From positions 1 through 64,000 of the forward strand of contig CAJQOH010000013.1 in assembly GCA_905479915.1 (NCBI GenBank): 64,000 nucleotides of DNA. The letters are read 5' to 3'. The translations under genes were made by a program, and so were the position numbers. Every line of letters starts with the position of its first letter. The first letter of the stretch is position 1. Under the pieces are notes generated by a model that made no database searches, was not told the origin of the DNA, and saw only the letters and a list, made by a program, of their open reading frames with translations. Source of the stretch: an uncultured Flavobacteriales bacterium. Lineage in GTDB: Bacteria > Bacteroidota > Bacteroidia > Flavobacteriales_E > Vicingaceae. Shown one piece after another: positions 34,385-42,189 of this stretch.

Positions 34385-35664
34385 ATTTTTCCTACAACAA
34401 TTTCTGTTAAATCAGATTTATCAAAGTATTTAGCCCCTAAATCCAATAAGATTTTAGGGGTTATTTCTTTTATGATTTTGATGTAGTTGTTATAAAAATC
34501 ATAGTCTAGGCCGTATTCATTTACATTCTCAAACAATGAAGCCATGTTAAAAGGACCATCACAAGACTTTAAAAGTTGCCCTAACATATAATTTTTAACT
34601 AATTCTAACTCCTCTTTTGGAATTTCTACAGTTCTAATAATTTCTATTTCTTTATAGATTTCTGTTAGTGCTTTTTGAGTTACATCACTACCAACTTCTG
34701 TCGAAATAAAAAAGTACCCGGCATTTTTAAGAGATAATATACCCGATCCTATTCCGTAAGTATAACCTTTATCTTCTCTTATGTTATTCATTAATCTAGA
34801 GCCAAAATATCCTCCTAAAACAGTGTTTAATATTTGTAATCCAAAGTAATCTTTATGTAGTTTGTTGGGAAAAACTCTTCCAATTCTTATAGCAGATTGT
34901 AAAGCATTTTCTTTTTCAATATAAATTGTAGTTGGCTTTTTCTGTAAAGCTAAGTCGCCTTTTATTTTTGAAGTTGATTTTGCTATTTTTTCTTTTCCAA
35001 AAAATGTATTCAGTTGATCTATGGTTTTATCGTTTACTTTCCCTGAAACAATAATATTGCAATTCCCTAGGTTGTAATTTTCGTTATAAAACTGTTTAAT
35101 ATCATTTAAAGAGAGTTCATTGTAGTCATTGATATTTACCGAGCCTCCGTAAGGATGTTGTTCAGAAAAGATAGCCGTCATAAATTCTTTTCTTGCTAAA
35201 AAAGATACTTTCTCTAAATTTATTTTAAAACGTTCAATTGCATTTTCTTTAAAAATTTCAAACTCTTTTTCAGAAAATTGGGGTTGTAAAATAACTTCTT
35301 TAACATATGGTAAAACACTGTTGAGATGTTTTGTTAGTGTGTAAAGCGTAAGTGTTGAAGTATCGTAAGAATTTTCAACTTCAAAAAAGGCACCGTATTT
35401 ATCGATTCCTTCTGATATTTCGAAAGAAGAGTAATTTTTAGTTCCCTCTTTCATTAATTGATTTGTAGAAGAAGCAACTAATGATTTTGTTTGAAATAAG
35501 TTTCCGGCATTAAAAATAAAATCAATCTTTAAAATTTCTTGACTTCCCCCATTAATGTAGTTTACTTCAATACCATTGCTAAGTTGTGTTTGTTTAACAT
35601 CAAGAAATTGAATGTTTTTTACCTGTTGAAATTCAGGAGCTATTTTTCGATCTAATACATTCAT
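34381..35664 (-). CDS. M16 family metallopeptidase, non-catalytic partner subunit
   Basis: 427 residues from the ATG at 35664 (M-N-V-L-D-R-K-I-A-P); the track start at 35700 is upstream and overlaps the previous gene. It has the two-lobe M16 fold but lacks the zinc motif HxxEH in the first lobe, where N-Q-L-M-K-E-G-T is found instead. It keeps the R-E-D-K-G-Y-T-Y-G motif, the Arg/Tyr pair used for substrate binding in the partner subunit. It starts 2 bases after the stop of the catalytic M16 gene, so the two most likely form a heterodimer like the mitochondrial processing peptidase. Confidence 0.9.
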   Translation of the reverse strand: MNVLDRKIAPEFQQVKNIQFLDVKQTQLSNGIEVNYINGGSQEILKIDFIFNAGNLFQTKSLVASSTNQLMKEGTKNYSSFEISEGIDKYGAFFEVENSYDTSTLTLYTLTKHLNSVLPYVKEVILQPQFSEKEFEIFKENAIERFKINLEKVSFLARKEFMTAIFSEQHPYGGSVNINDYNELSLNDIKQFYNENYNLGNCNIIVSGKVNDKTIDQLNTFFGKEKIAKSTSKIKGDLALQKKPTTIYIEKENALQSAIRIGRVFPNKLHKDYFGLQILNTVLGGYFGSRLMNNIREDKGYTYGIGSGILSLKNAGYFFISTEVGSDVTQKALTEIYKEIEIIRTVEIPKEELELVKNYMLGQLLKSCDGPFNMASLFENVNEYGLDYDFYNNYIKIIKEITPKILLDLGAKYFDKSDLTEIVVGKI

Positions 35665-35666
35665 AA

Positions 35667-36905
35667 TTATGATTTCTTTGAATAAATAAGGGTAGAGCAA
35701 TTTGATTCTAATAAGACTTCATTTGCAACCCTTTTAATGTCGTTAGCACTAATCTTTTGGTATTTATCTACTTCTAAATTAACATCATTTGCATCGCCTA
35801 ATAATTCAGCAAAAGATAGGTTCATGGCTTTATTTAGAACACTGGTTTCAGAAAACTTTGAGGTAGACTCAATTTTGTTTTTTACTTTTGTGAGTTCTTC
35901 GCTTTTGATTGATTCTGATTTAATGATTTTTAATTCATTAAGAATAGATTGTTCCGCATCTTCGAAAGAAATACCGTCCAATAGCTTCCCACTTATTGTT
36001 AATAAGCCGTTGTCAAAAGAACCAGAAATGAAAGCACTTATTTCACTAAAAAGCTTTTGATCTTTTACTAAAGATTTATAAAGCCGTGATGATTTTCCTA
36101 ATGCAAGAATATCACTAAGCAAATCAGTTGTAAAATAATCTTGGTGCTTTTTATCACACATTTTATATGCTTTGTATATCGCGTTAGCAGGAACGTCACG
36201 TTCAACTTTTAGCCTCCTTTCTTCTGTTTGAATAGGTTCTTTAGGTAGACTTCTTTCAGTTGTTTTGCCTGAAGGTATATTTTCAAACCATTTTTCACAG
36301 AGCTCTTTTATTTTTGCTGTTTCAACATTTCCAGCAATAGTTAGTATTGCATTGTTTGGAAGGTAGTGTTTGTAAAAAAATGCTTTCACATCATCCATCG
36401 TTGCATTTTCGATATGGCTAATTTCTTTACCAATTGTTGCCCATTTGTAAGGGTGTTTTTGATATGCTAAAGGTCTTAATAGAAGCCAAACATCTCCATA
36501 AGGTTGATTAAGGTAGTTTTGTTTAAACTCTTCAATAACTACATTTCGCTGAACTTCTAAACTTTTATTGGTAAAGGCTAGACTTAACATTCTATCAGAA
36601 TCTAACCAAAAAGCAGTCTCTAAATTATCTTTAGGTAAGGTAATGTAGTAATTTGTAATATCGTTAGAAGTAAAAGCATTGTTTGTTCCTCCAACTTTTT
36701 GCAAGGGCTCGTCAAAATTCGGAATGTTAACAGATCCTCCAAACATTAAATGCTCAAATAAATGAGCGAATCCGGTTTGATTTTCGTTTTCGTCTCTTGC
36801 TCCAACATTGTATAGTAGGTTGAAAGCAACAATTGGCGTTGACTCATCCTTATGTACAATAACTTTTAATCCATTTTTTAGTGTGAATTTTTCAAAATTT
36901 ATCAT
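35667..36905 (-). CDS. M16 family zinc metallopeptidase, catalytic subunit
   Basis: 412 residues with the inverted zinc-binding motif H-L-F-E-H (H48, E51, H52) in lobe one and a Glu further on completing the site. No signal peptide is seen, so it probably acts in the cytoplasm or is exported another way. The gene is followed at once by its inactive partner and preceded by the nitronate-monooxygenase-like gene with 3 bases between. Family knowledge: such pairs cleave short peptides or leader peptides; the substrate here is unknown. Confidence 0.92.
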   Translation of the reverse strand: MINFEKFTLKNGLKVIVHKDESTPIVAFNLLYNVGARDENENQTGFAHLFEHLMFGGSVNIPNFDEPLQKVGGTNNAFTSNDITNYYITLPKDNLETAFWLDSDRMLSLAFTNKSLEVQRNVVIEEFKQNYLNQPYGDVWLLLRPLAYQKHPYKWATIGKEISHIENATMDDVKAFFYKHYLPNNAILTIAGNVETAKIKELCEKWFENIPSGKTTERSLPKEPIQTEERRLKVERDVPANAIYKAYKMCDKKHQDYFTTDLLSDILALGKSSRLYKSLVKDQKLFSEISAFISGSFDNGLLTISGKLLDGISFEDAEQSILNELKIIKSESIKSEELTKVKNKIESTSKFSETSVLNKAMNLSFAELLGDANDVNLEVDKYQKISANDIKRVANEVLLESNCSTLIYSKKS

Positions 36906-36908
36906 TGA

Positions 36909-37862
36909 TTAAAAGTTATATTTTTTAGAATTAATAGTGTTTAAAGCTTGTTTGTATTCTGTAATAATATTTTCAATAATTTTACTTACAGGTTCTATAG
37001 AGTCTATTAATCCAGCTACTTGACCAATTTCTAATTCTCCTTCTTCTAGATCACCTTCAAACATTCCTTTTTTTGCCCTTCCTCTACCTAAAATTTCTTT
37101 TTGTTGCTCAGGAGTTGCTCCGTTAGTAATTGCATCACTAATTTGATGATAGAATTTGTTTTTGATTAATCGAACAGGAGTTACATCTTTTAGTGTTAAA
37201 AGAGTGGCTCCATCTTTAGCTTTTACAATTTCGTCTTTAAAATTAATATGAGAAGAAGCTTCGGTTGTTGCTGCAAATCTACTTCCCATCTGAACTCCAT
37301 CAGCACCTAAAGTCATTGCCGCCAACATACCTTCTCCTGTTCCGATGCCACCAGCAGCAATTAAAGGGATATTCAGTTGTTTTTTTACCATAGGAATTAA
37401 ACAAAAAGTTGTTGTTTCATCTCTACCATTATGTCCACCCGCTTCAAATCCTTCTGCAACAACAGCATCAACTTCAGCTTCTTGAGCTTTAAGTGCAAAT
37501 TTAACCCCAGGGACAACATGAACAACTGTTATTCCATTTTGATGAAAGAACTCTGTGTATTTTTTTGGATTTCCTGCTGAGGTAAAAACAATTTTAACTT
37601 TTTCTTCTATTATGATTTCAATTAACTCATCCATTTGAGGATAAATCATTGGTAGATTAACGCCAAAAGGCTTATTGGTTGCTTTTTTGCATTTTTGGAT
37701 ATGTTCTCTAAAAGTTTCAGGGTACATAGATCCAGCACCTATAAGTCCTAATCCACCACTATTACTGACAGCAGAGGCAAGTTTCCAGCCACTATTCCAT
37801 ATCATTCCACCTTGAATAATTGGATATTTTATTTTAAATAAAGATGTGATTTTATTTTCCAT
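36909..37862 (-). CDS. Nitronate monooxygenase / FabK-like FMN enzyme
   Basis: 317 residues, a TIM-barrel FMN-binding protein of the 2-nitropropane dioxygenase family. Visible are K-Y-P-I-I-Q-G-G-M near the start, the catalytic-His motif A-E-G-F-E-A-G-G-H-N-G (about residue 144), and the flavin phosphate site P-L-I-A-A-G-G-I-G-T-G and G-A-D-G-V-Q-M-G-S-R-F. It could oxidise nitroalkanes or be a FabK-type enoyl-ACP reductase; the sequence alone does not decide. It is the first gene of a tight three-gene operon with the M16 pair, divergent from the outer-membrane gene at 37972. Confidence 0.82.
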   Translation of the reverse strand: MENKITSLFKIKYPIIQGGMIWNSGWKLASAVSNSGGLGLIGAGSMYPETFREHIQKCKKATNKPFGVNLPMIYPQMDELIEIIIEEKVKIVFTSAGNPKKYTEFFHQNGITVVHVVPGVKFALKAQEAEVDAVVAEGFEAGGHNGRDETTTFCLIPMVKKQLNIPLIAAGGIGTGEGMLAAMTLGADGVQMGSRFAATTEASSHINFKDEIVKAKDGATLLTLKDVTPVRLIKNKFYHQISDAITNGATPEQQKEILGRGRAKKGMFEGDLEEGELEIGQVAGLIDSIEPVSKIIENIITEYKQALNTINSKKYNF

Positions 37863-37934
37863 AAACGATAAATTACGATATCACGAAAGTACTAAATACT
37901 AGGATTTAAAAGGGATATAAAATATAAGATAAAG

Positions 37935-37966
37935 TTGCAATGATTAGTAGAAGTTTTATATATTTG
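37935..37966 (+). promoter_or_regulatory. Promoter five bases before the gene at 37972 (possible leaderless mRNA)
   Basis: TTG (37935-37937), 21 bases, TATATTTG (37959-37966), exact -7 match. The ATG is five bases after the box, so the mRNA would have no or almost no leader. Confidence 0.65.
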
Positions 37967-37971
37967 CAACC

Positions 37972-38907
37972 ATGCGGAAATTGCTACTAACATTAGTGTT
38001 TGGAATATCGTCTTTGCTTTCAGGGTATGGACAGTACAATATGGATTATGGCTTTTCCGTTGGAGCATCTAATTATTTAGGTGAATTTGGTGGTGGAGAA
38101 GGTGTGGGAAGATCTTTCGTTTCTGATTTAGAATTTAGTTATACAAGATGGACATTAGGAGGATTTTTTAGATATAGGATTTCTCCTAAAATTGCTACAA
38201 AAATCTCCCTAAACTATATTAGATTATCTGGGGATGATGTTAAATCTGATAATGTAGCGAGAAGAGCTAGAAACTTGAACTTTAAAAATGATATGTTTGA
38301 GTTTTTGTTAAATGGTGAGTTTTATATTTATAAAGTTAATGATGTTGGTGGGACTGGAAGGTACAGTACAGATTTTAACTTGTATTTATATGGAGGAGTT
38401 GGTTTGTTCTATAGTAACCCAAAAGGTCAGTCAGTTACTGGTGAATGGGTAGCCCTACAACCATTAGAAACTGAAGGTGTATCATATAATAAGTTGAACT
38501 TTACAATTCCATTGGGAATCGGATTTTATTATACGATGCAGAGAAAATATAGACTTGGGTTAGAGATTGGTTGGAGAACAACTTTTACAGACTATATTGA
38601 TGATGCTAGTACAAGGTATGCTCACGATGAAGATGGAATATCTAATAAAACAAATCAAGCTTTAATTGATGGGATTAATGCTAAAAATGGTGCCAATCCT
38701 GGAGATGACAATTTTATTCCTGATGCTGAAAATTTTTATGGAGAAGGAAACATAAGAGGGAATCCTGAGAATGATGATGCTTATATGACTGCAACAGTTA
38801 ACTTTAGTTGGGCTATACGAGGGAAGAGTAAATTTTACAAATCTAGACATAGTTGGGTTCTTGGTAAGAAGAAACGAAGAAGAAGAAAGTCCAGAGCTAA
38901 GTTTTAA
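37972..38907 (+). CDS. Outer-membrane beta-barrel protein (DUF6089-like)
   Basis: 311 residues with a signal peptide (MRKLLLTLVFGISS, ending near S-G-Y-G-Q) followed by N-M-D-Y-G-F-S-V-G-A-S-N-Y-L-G-E-F-G-G. The barrel strands contain F-R-Y-R-I-S-P-K and L-Y-G-G-V-G-L-F-Y-S. The C terminus is unusually basic (R-R-R-R-K-S-R-A-K-F) but still ends in Phe. It resembles a conserved Bacteroidota family of uncharacterised outer-membrane proteins. A near-perfect promoter sits five bases before the ATG and a terminator follows. Confidence 0.75.
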   Translation: MRKLLLTLVFGISSLLSGYGQYNMDYGFSVGASNYLGEFGGGEGVGRSFVSDLEFSYTRWTLGGFFRYRISPKIATKISLNYIRLSGDDVKSDNVARRARNLNFKNDMFEFLLNGEFYIYKVNDVGGTGRYSTDFNLYLYGGVGLFYSNPKGQSVTGEWVALQPLETEGVSYNKLNFTIPLGIGFYYTMQRKYRLGLEIGWRTTFTDYIDDASTRYAHDEDGISNKTNQALIDGINAKNGANPGDDNFIPDAENFYGEGNIRGNPENDDAYMTATVNFSWAIRGKSKFYKSRHSWVLGKKKRRRRKSRAKF

Positions 38908-38920
38908 AATGATAAAAAAT

Positions 38921-38954
38921 AAAAAAAAGCCTCAAGAGATTGAGGCTTTTTTTT
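38921..38954. terminator. Bidirectional terminator
   Basis: AAAAAAAGCCTCAA-GAGA-TTGAGGCTTTTTTT, a symmetric stem with A-run and T-run, between the convergent barrel gene and the HMA gene. It can end both transcripts. Confidence 0.9.
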
Positions 38955-39012
38955 ATTTGACATCTTCTATAGATAACCTATAACTTTGAATAAGAAATAG
39001 AGCCTCTAACTT

Positions 39013-39363
39013 TTAGTGATTCATTCCATCTTTTTGGCAACAATCAGGCAAATCATCATGTGCTTTTTGATTCGCTTTTAGATTATCAGCATCGTAACCA
39101 ATACTGCTTATTGCCAGCCTTATTTTATCTGGATCAGTTTTATGTGGTTTGTACGTAACCGTTAATTCAGCTTTATCTATATTTAAGTTAGAAGATACAA
39201 TGCCTTTTTCATAAGCCATTGCTTTTTCTATTCTCGTTTTACACATTCCACATTCAGTAGACGTTTTTATAATTACCGTTTTTGTTTTTTTTGCCTTTTG
39301 TGCGATAGCAGTATTAGAGTTTATTGCTAGCAATGTGATTAAGGTGATGATTAAATTTTTCAT
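39013..39363 (-). CDS. Periplasmic heavy-metal-associated (HMA) domain protein
   Basis: 116 residues from the ATG at 39363; the track start is a TTG three codons earlier. A signal peptide (MKNLIITLITLLAI, ending near A-I-A-Q) precedes a ferredoxin-like HMA domain with the metal site T-E-C-G-M-C-K-T-R-I-E, the CxxC pattern that binds Cu(I), Zn or Hg. The C terminus adds a second cysteine pair and His (D-C-C-Q-K-D-G-M-N-H). It is the last gene of the operon with the TonB receptor and the cysteine-rich protein, so it probably receives or carries the metal in the periplasm. Confidence 0.85.
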   Translation of the reverse strand: MKNLIITLITLLAINSNTAIAQKAKKTKTVIIKTSTECGMCKTRIEKAMAYEKGIVSSNLNIDKAELTVTYKPHKTDPDKIRLAISSIGYDADNLKANQKAHDDLPDCCQKDGMNH

Positions 39364-39407
39364 ATAGTTCAATTTATATTTGATTAATTATTTTCAAAGA
39401 TATTCTG

Positions 39408-41603
39408 TTATTTTATTTTATATCTCAATCCAAAATAGATGTTTCTCCCCATTACAGGACCCCAGATTAATGATGCATCAAAATTTGAGCCATTTGGGTT
39501 GTCTGCAGCTATTATAGGATTATCCTGTCTGTAATTGAGAATGTTTTCTACACCTCCATAAACTTCAAACTTTTTAAAGGCTCTTGTAATTTGTCCATTT
39601 AAAGTATAATAAGGCTTTGATTTAGTATCTATAATATATTCAGTAGAGTTGCTTGACGTACTAGGAATCCTGCTTAAATCAAACCAGTGAGCAGTTAAAT
39701 CAAATTTCCATTTATCAAAATTGGTAACATAACCAAGGTTAACTAGTGCCCGGTTTTTAGGAGTTAAAGGTTTGTCTTTTAATTCTCCATTATAAGTGGT
39801 TTTGATGTTGTACCATTTATACGCAGCTTTTAATTCTAACACTTTGGTTATCTCAACAGAATACTCAGCTTGTAAACTGTGTGAAAATGATTTTCCATCT
39901 AAATTATAAAAAGAAATTTCTCTAGGGTTTTCATAGTCAACAACTACTTGATTGGTAAAGTCTGTATAATAATAATCAAGAGAAAATCCCATTTCTTTTT
40001 TAGCCAATTCAAACTTGTGTGTTATACTGGTTCCATAATTCCATGCAATTTCTGGCTGTAGGTTAAGATCGTTTAGAATAATGTTTCGAGTACTTGCCAT
40101 GGCAGGACCAGAGTTCTCTATAATAGGATTAGCAGTTCTAAATCCCCTCCCAGCAGATAATCTAAAAGCGGACCTATCAGTGAAGTTATATTTGTAATGG
40201 GCTCTAGGGGTTAAAAATGCTCCAAAACTATTGTGATGATCTCCTCTTAATCCTAATACAACTGATGTTTTTTCTTCATCACTGTAAGCATACTCAACAA
40301 AGGCTCCAGGAACCATTTCAATCTTTCCGAACTTATAATTTTCATTTAATATTTTATCGTAATTGTCATACACAAAACTTCCTCCAATTTTTATTTTATT
40401 ATCGGTAGTATTGATTATAGTTTGATAAATTACATTTAAATAGCCACTATATTGTTGAGCATTATATGATTTTTGGCCATAAGAAGATTGGTGGTCATGA
40501 AATCTAAAACTATTAAGGATACCGATACTTTTATAAGGCTTTTCAGGGAACAAAAAACCATTCTTAGTAAATACTTCAAGTTGTTTTGTTTGTACATCTA
40601 TATAGTATAATGGCTCTCGTTCATTTGCTTCTATTTGTCCAGCACTTAAATCATCATAAACGACTCTAAACCCTGCTTGAAACATATGTTTTTTTCCAAC
40701 ATATTTCCAACGGTTAAATAGATTATATTGAGTTCTGATTGGGTGATCATGAAAATTGTCATTGTTGTTATCATGTTTAATACTCTGATTACTAGAATGT
40801 AACATTGTCATTGTACTCCATTTATTATTTATTTTTTGTGGAGCTTGTAGATTGATTTCTCCTCTACTCATTGTATTTCCATAAATATTTAAATACAATT
40901 TGTCTGCTTCATCAGGTTTTTGAAGTTCAATATTGATTTGACCTGTAATAGATTCATATCCATTTACAACCGATCCTGCACCTTTTTTTATTTGAATAGA
41001 GTTTGCTTGAGTTCCTGGAACAAACGTTAATCCATATGCATTAGACAACCCTCTAATTAAAGGAAGGTTTTCGTATTGAGTTTGAGTATAAATACCATCT
41101 AGTCCTAACATTTGAATTTTCTTAGTTCCGGAAACGGCATCTGTAAAATTTACGTCTACCGATGCATTGGTTTCAAAGCTTTCAGAAATGTTACAACAAG
41201 CGGCTTTTGCTAACTCCTTAGTAGTGAGTGTTTCAGTATGTATAGGGTCTATTGTGTTTATATATGTTCCAGATTGTCTTTCAGTAACTTGGAATTCGTC
41301 TAGCCCTACTACATTCTTTAGTGTAATATTTACTTTTTTCTGATAAGATTTTAATAAGACAGTGTCTGATTGGTATCCAACAAAACTTACTATAAGTTGA
41401 GCTGGATAGGTTGTAGGTTCTGTAATTTTAAATTCACCATTAGCGTTTGCTACAACTCCTGTGGTAGTTCCTTTCCAATAAACGTTGGCTAAAGGAATAA
41501 CTTTGTTGTTGTCTTCTGTAACAGAACCAGTAATGCTTTTTTGGGCACTAACAGACATGAAAGCTAACAGAAGCGTAAGTGTTGATATTATTTTATTTTT
41601 CAT
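39408..41603 (-). CDS. TonB-dependent receptor, probable metal (copper) uptake
   Basis: 731 residues: signal peptide (ending near S-V-S-A-Q), a carboxypeptidase-like regulatory domain (about 22-105), a plug domain (about 130-235) and a 22-strand barrel ending in Phe-rich strands (I-Y-F-G-L-R-Y-K-I-K). A vicinal cysteine pair lies before the plug (K-A-A-C-C-N-I-S-E-S-F-E-T-N), a feature I associate with copper-type receptors of this phylum, where it may bind metal. Neighbours are an HMA-domain protein and a cysteine-rich small protein, which supports metal transport. The exact metal is not determined. Confidence 0.85.
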   Translation of the reverse strand: MKNKIISTLTLLLAFMSVSAQKSITGSVTEDNNKVIPLANVYWKGTTTGVVANANGEFKITEPTTYPAQLIVSFVGYQSDTVLLKSYQKKVNITLKNVVGLDEFQVTERQSGTYINTIDPIHTETLTTKELAKAACCNISESFETNASVDVNFTDAVSGTKKIQMLGLDGIYTQTQYENLPLIRGLSNAYGLTFVPGTQANSIQIKKGAGSVVNGYESITGQINIELQKPDEADKLYLNIYGNTMSRGEINLQAPQKINNKWSTMTMLHSSNQSIKHDNNNDNFHDHPIRTQYNLFNRWKYVGKKHMFQAGFRVVYDDLSAGQIEANEREPLYYIDVQTKQLEVFTKNGFLFPEKPYKSIGILNSFRFHDHQSSYGQKSYNAQQYSGYLNVIYQTIINTTDNKIKIGGSFVYDNYDKILNENYKFGKIEMVPGAFVEYAYSDEEKTSVVLGLRGDHHNSFGAFLTPRAHYKYNFTDRSAFRLSAGRGFRTANPIIENSGPAMASTRNIILNDLNLQPEIAWNYGTSITHKFELAKKEMGFSLDYYYTDFTNQVVVDYENPREISFYNLDGKSFSHSLQAEYSVEITKVLELKAAYKWYNIKTTYNGELKDKPLTPKNRALVNLGYVTNFDKWKFDLTAHWFDLSRIPSTSSNSTEYIIDTKSKPYYTLNGQITRAFKKFEVYGGVENILNYRQDNPIIAADNPNGSNFDASLIWGPVMGRNIYFGLRYKIK

Positions 41604-41660
41604 AATTCTTTTTTAGAGGATGTAATTATCTCATAAATTGTTATGCCGAGCACAACAAAT

Positions 41661-41680
41661 TCTAATCTAAATAGATTAGA
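41661..41680. repeat. Inverted repeat between the cysteine-rich gene and the TonB receptor gene
   Basis: TCTAATCTAA/ATAGATTAGA, nine of ten positions paired, lies in the gap between 41603 and 41691. It is not a clear terminator in either direction because the minus strand lacks a T-run after it. It may be an operator or an RNA processing site. Confidence 0.4.
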
Positions 41681-41690
41681 AAAAAAGAAT

Positions 41691-42125
41691 CTATATTCTG
41701 AATATTTGAACTAGCTTAAGCAGTTCATAACCACCTGGAGGTGGGAGGTTGGTGTAAAAATGATAATCTGTAACTTTTGCTAATTTATTTGATATAGACG
41801 AGTTTAGATTTAAAGCAAATAATAAAGGAAGTAAGGTTTTAAATTCATTGATATTGCTGCTTTCGTAATCAAAATCAAGTATTATATTATTAGAATCACA
41901 ACACTTCTTATTAAGGTCGCAACATGTTTTATCAGCATCACAACATTTTTTAATAGCAGCTGTATTGTTCTTAACTATTTTCTCGCAATCATCAAATTTG
42001 GACAAGCTTATTTGAATGTCTCCACTCATTAGACATTCCATTTTATACAAACTTATTTGCATGGTTGACACTAGAAGAACTAGTATCATAGAAAAACTAA
42101 ATATGTATTTAACTAATGTTTTCAT
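41691..42125 (-). CDS. Cysteine-rich membrane-anchored protein, HYC_CC_PP-like
   Basis: 144 residues: one N-terminal hydrophobic helix (about 8-25), then M-E-C, a Cys at 47, and three vicinal cysteine pairs at 61-62, 68-69 and 75-76, each exactly seven residues apart (CCDADKT, CCDLNKK, CCDSNN). A second weakly hydrophobic segment follows and a proline cluster P-P-P-G-G-Y-E near the C terminus. The cysteine pairs plus terminal prolines match what I recall of the Bacteroidota HYC_CC_PP family, although the HYC part reads MEC here. It starts the metal operon and probably binds a soft metal at the membrane. Confidence 0.7.
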   Translation of the reverse strand: MKTLVKYIFSFSMILVLLVSTMQISLYKMECLMSGDIQISLSKFDDCEKIVKNNTAAIKKCCDADKTCCDLNKKCCDSNNIILDFDYESSNINEFKTLLPLLFALNLNSSISNKLAKVTDYHFYTNLPPPGGYELLKLVQIFRI

Positions 42126-42189
42126 AAAATGTCTTATCCAAAATTACTAAAAAATGAAGTATGTATTTTGAATTTGAAGTAATAGACCT

